Assembly: GCA_024277405.1 (NCBI GenBank)
Contig: JAJRVI010000030.1
Span: forward strand, 1 to 6,714
Origin: Fidelibacterota bacterium
GTDB taxonomy: Bacteria > Bipolaricaulota > Bipolaricaulia > Bipolaricaulales > Bipolaricaulaceae
Reading direction: 5' to 3'
Length of the DNA: 6,714 nt
A program made the translations under genes and the position numbers. Shown piece by piece: positions 6,100 through 6,714 of the stretch. Below the pieces are notes generated by a model, which did no database searches, was not told where the DNA came from, and saw nothing but the letters and a program-made list of their open reading frames with translations. The number at the start of each line of letters is the position of its first letter. Positions within the stretch are counted from its first letter, which is position 1.

Positions 6100-6714
6100 C
6101 TAAAGGGACAAGGTGCTCACGAGCTTTCCCGCGAGGTAGTCGGCGTAGGCGGACATGTCGAAGTGGCCGTGGCCGGAGAGGCCGATGAGGATCACCTTCT
6201 CCTCCCCCCGCTCGCGGCAATCGCGGGCGATGTCGATGGCCGCGCGCACCGCGTGGGCCGACTCGGGGGCGGGGACGATGCCCTCGGCCTGGGCGAAGAG
6301 GACCGCACCCTCGAACACGTGCACCTGGTCCAAGGCCACCGCCCGTACTATCCCCTCCTCCACCAGTTTCGTGACGATGGGGGCCACCCCGTGATAGCGG
6401 AGCCCTCCGGCGTGGATGGGAGGGGGGACGAACTCGTGGCCCAACGTGTGCATCCGCAGAAGGGGCGTCATCTCCGCCGTATCCCCGTAGTCGTAGCGGA
6501 TCTCGCCCCGGGTGATGGTGGGACAGGCAACGGGCTCTACGGCCACGAACTCCACCTTCCTCCCGCGGGCCTTGGCGTCACGGAGGAAGGGGAGCATCAA
6601 TCCCGCGAAGTTGGACCCCCCTCCCACGCAAACCACCACCACGTCGGGATAATCCCCGGCCATCTCCAGCTGGAGAAGGGCCTCTTCCCCCACCACCGTC
6701 TGGTGCAGGAGGAC
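6100..6714 (-). CDS. trpB: TrpB2-type (tryptophan synthase beta-like) PLP enzyme, C-terminal part
   Basis: 204 residues and a TAG stop are visible; the rest lies beyond the right edge (family about 420-450 residues). Enzymes of this group use pyridoxal phosphate to join indole and serine into tryptophan. Type 2 forms lack a strict need for the alpha subunit, and the in vivo role of some is unsettled. The frame is open to the edge, beginning VLLHQTVVGEEA, which matches the conserved TrpB2 segment. CVGGGSNFAG (about 34-43 of the visible part) is the glycine-rich loop that holds the PLP phosphate. VEPVACPTITRG, HAGGLRYHGVAP, EGIVPAPESAHA and LSGHGHFDMSAY are TrpB2-type signatures that differ from the classical TrpB1. 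The catalytic lysine and glutamate fall outside. A terminator follows, so it is probably not in the transporter operon, and no metabolic link to it is evident. Confidence 0.93.
   Translation of the reverse strand, partial: VLLHQTVVGEEALLQLEMAGDYPDVVVVCVGGGSNFAGLMLPFLRDAKARGRKVEFVAVEPVACPTITRGEIRYDYGDTAEMTPLLRMHTLGHEFVPPPIHAGGLRYHGVAPIVTKLVEEGIVRAVALDQVHVFEGAVLFAQAEGIVPAPESAHAVRAAIDIARDCRERGEEKVILIGLSGHGHFDMSAYADYLAGKLVSTLSL

Overview
The window is a GC-rich (roughly 60% by eye) bacterial-looking segment in which every supportable gene lies on the minus strand, so it reads from right to left. Genes are tightly packed, with 1 to 14 base overlaps or gaps of 6 to 20 bases, and most have Shine-Dalgarno sequences of the AGGAGGTG type. 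The lineage cannot be fixed from this sequence. The beta-type-2 tryptophan synthase homologue (TrpB2) is common in thermophilic bacteria and archaea. The solute-binding protein has a cleavable signal peptide and no visible lipid or membrane anchor, which suits an organism with a periplasm. A deep-branching, possibly thermophilic bacterium such as Bipolaricaulota/Acetothermia is a guess only.

Layout in transcription order: (1) 6714-6100, the C-terminal half of a TrpB2-type PLP enzyme, entering from the right edge. (2) 6099-5986, a 114-base gap holding a rho-independent terminator for that gene and, overlapping its T-tract, a candidate promoter for the next operon. (3) 5985-4261, a family-5 (peptide/nickel/oligosaccharide type) solute-binding protein. 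(4) 4260-4199, a 62-base gap with a strong terminator-like hairpin. (5) 4198-3242 and 3235-2378, DppB- and DppC-type permeases. (6) 2378-1407 and 1420-425, DppD- and DppF-type ATPases. (7) 404-1, the N-terminal part of a second, divergent DppB-type permease running off the left edge.

Genes 3 to 6 form a complete five-component ABC importer: binding protein, two permeases and two ATPases. It probably takes up short peptides or another family-5 ligand; the substrate cannot be read from the sequence. The hairpin after the binding-protein gene would let it be made in excess over the membrane parts. The second DppB-type gene, 20 bases after the DppF-type gene and with the best ribosome binding site in the window, suggests the operon continues into a second permease pair or a second transporter.

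I found no RNA genes, CRISPR arrays, mobile elements, long repeats or pseudogenes. No gap exceeds 300 bases. The content is mostly ordinary transport; the points worth a second look are the extra permease, the intercistronic hairpin, the insertion in the binding protein and the altered ATPase D-loop.
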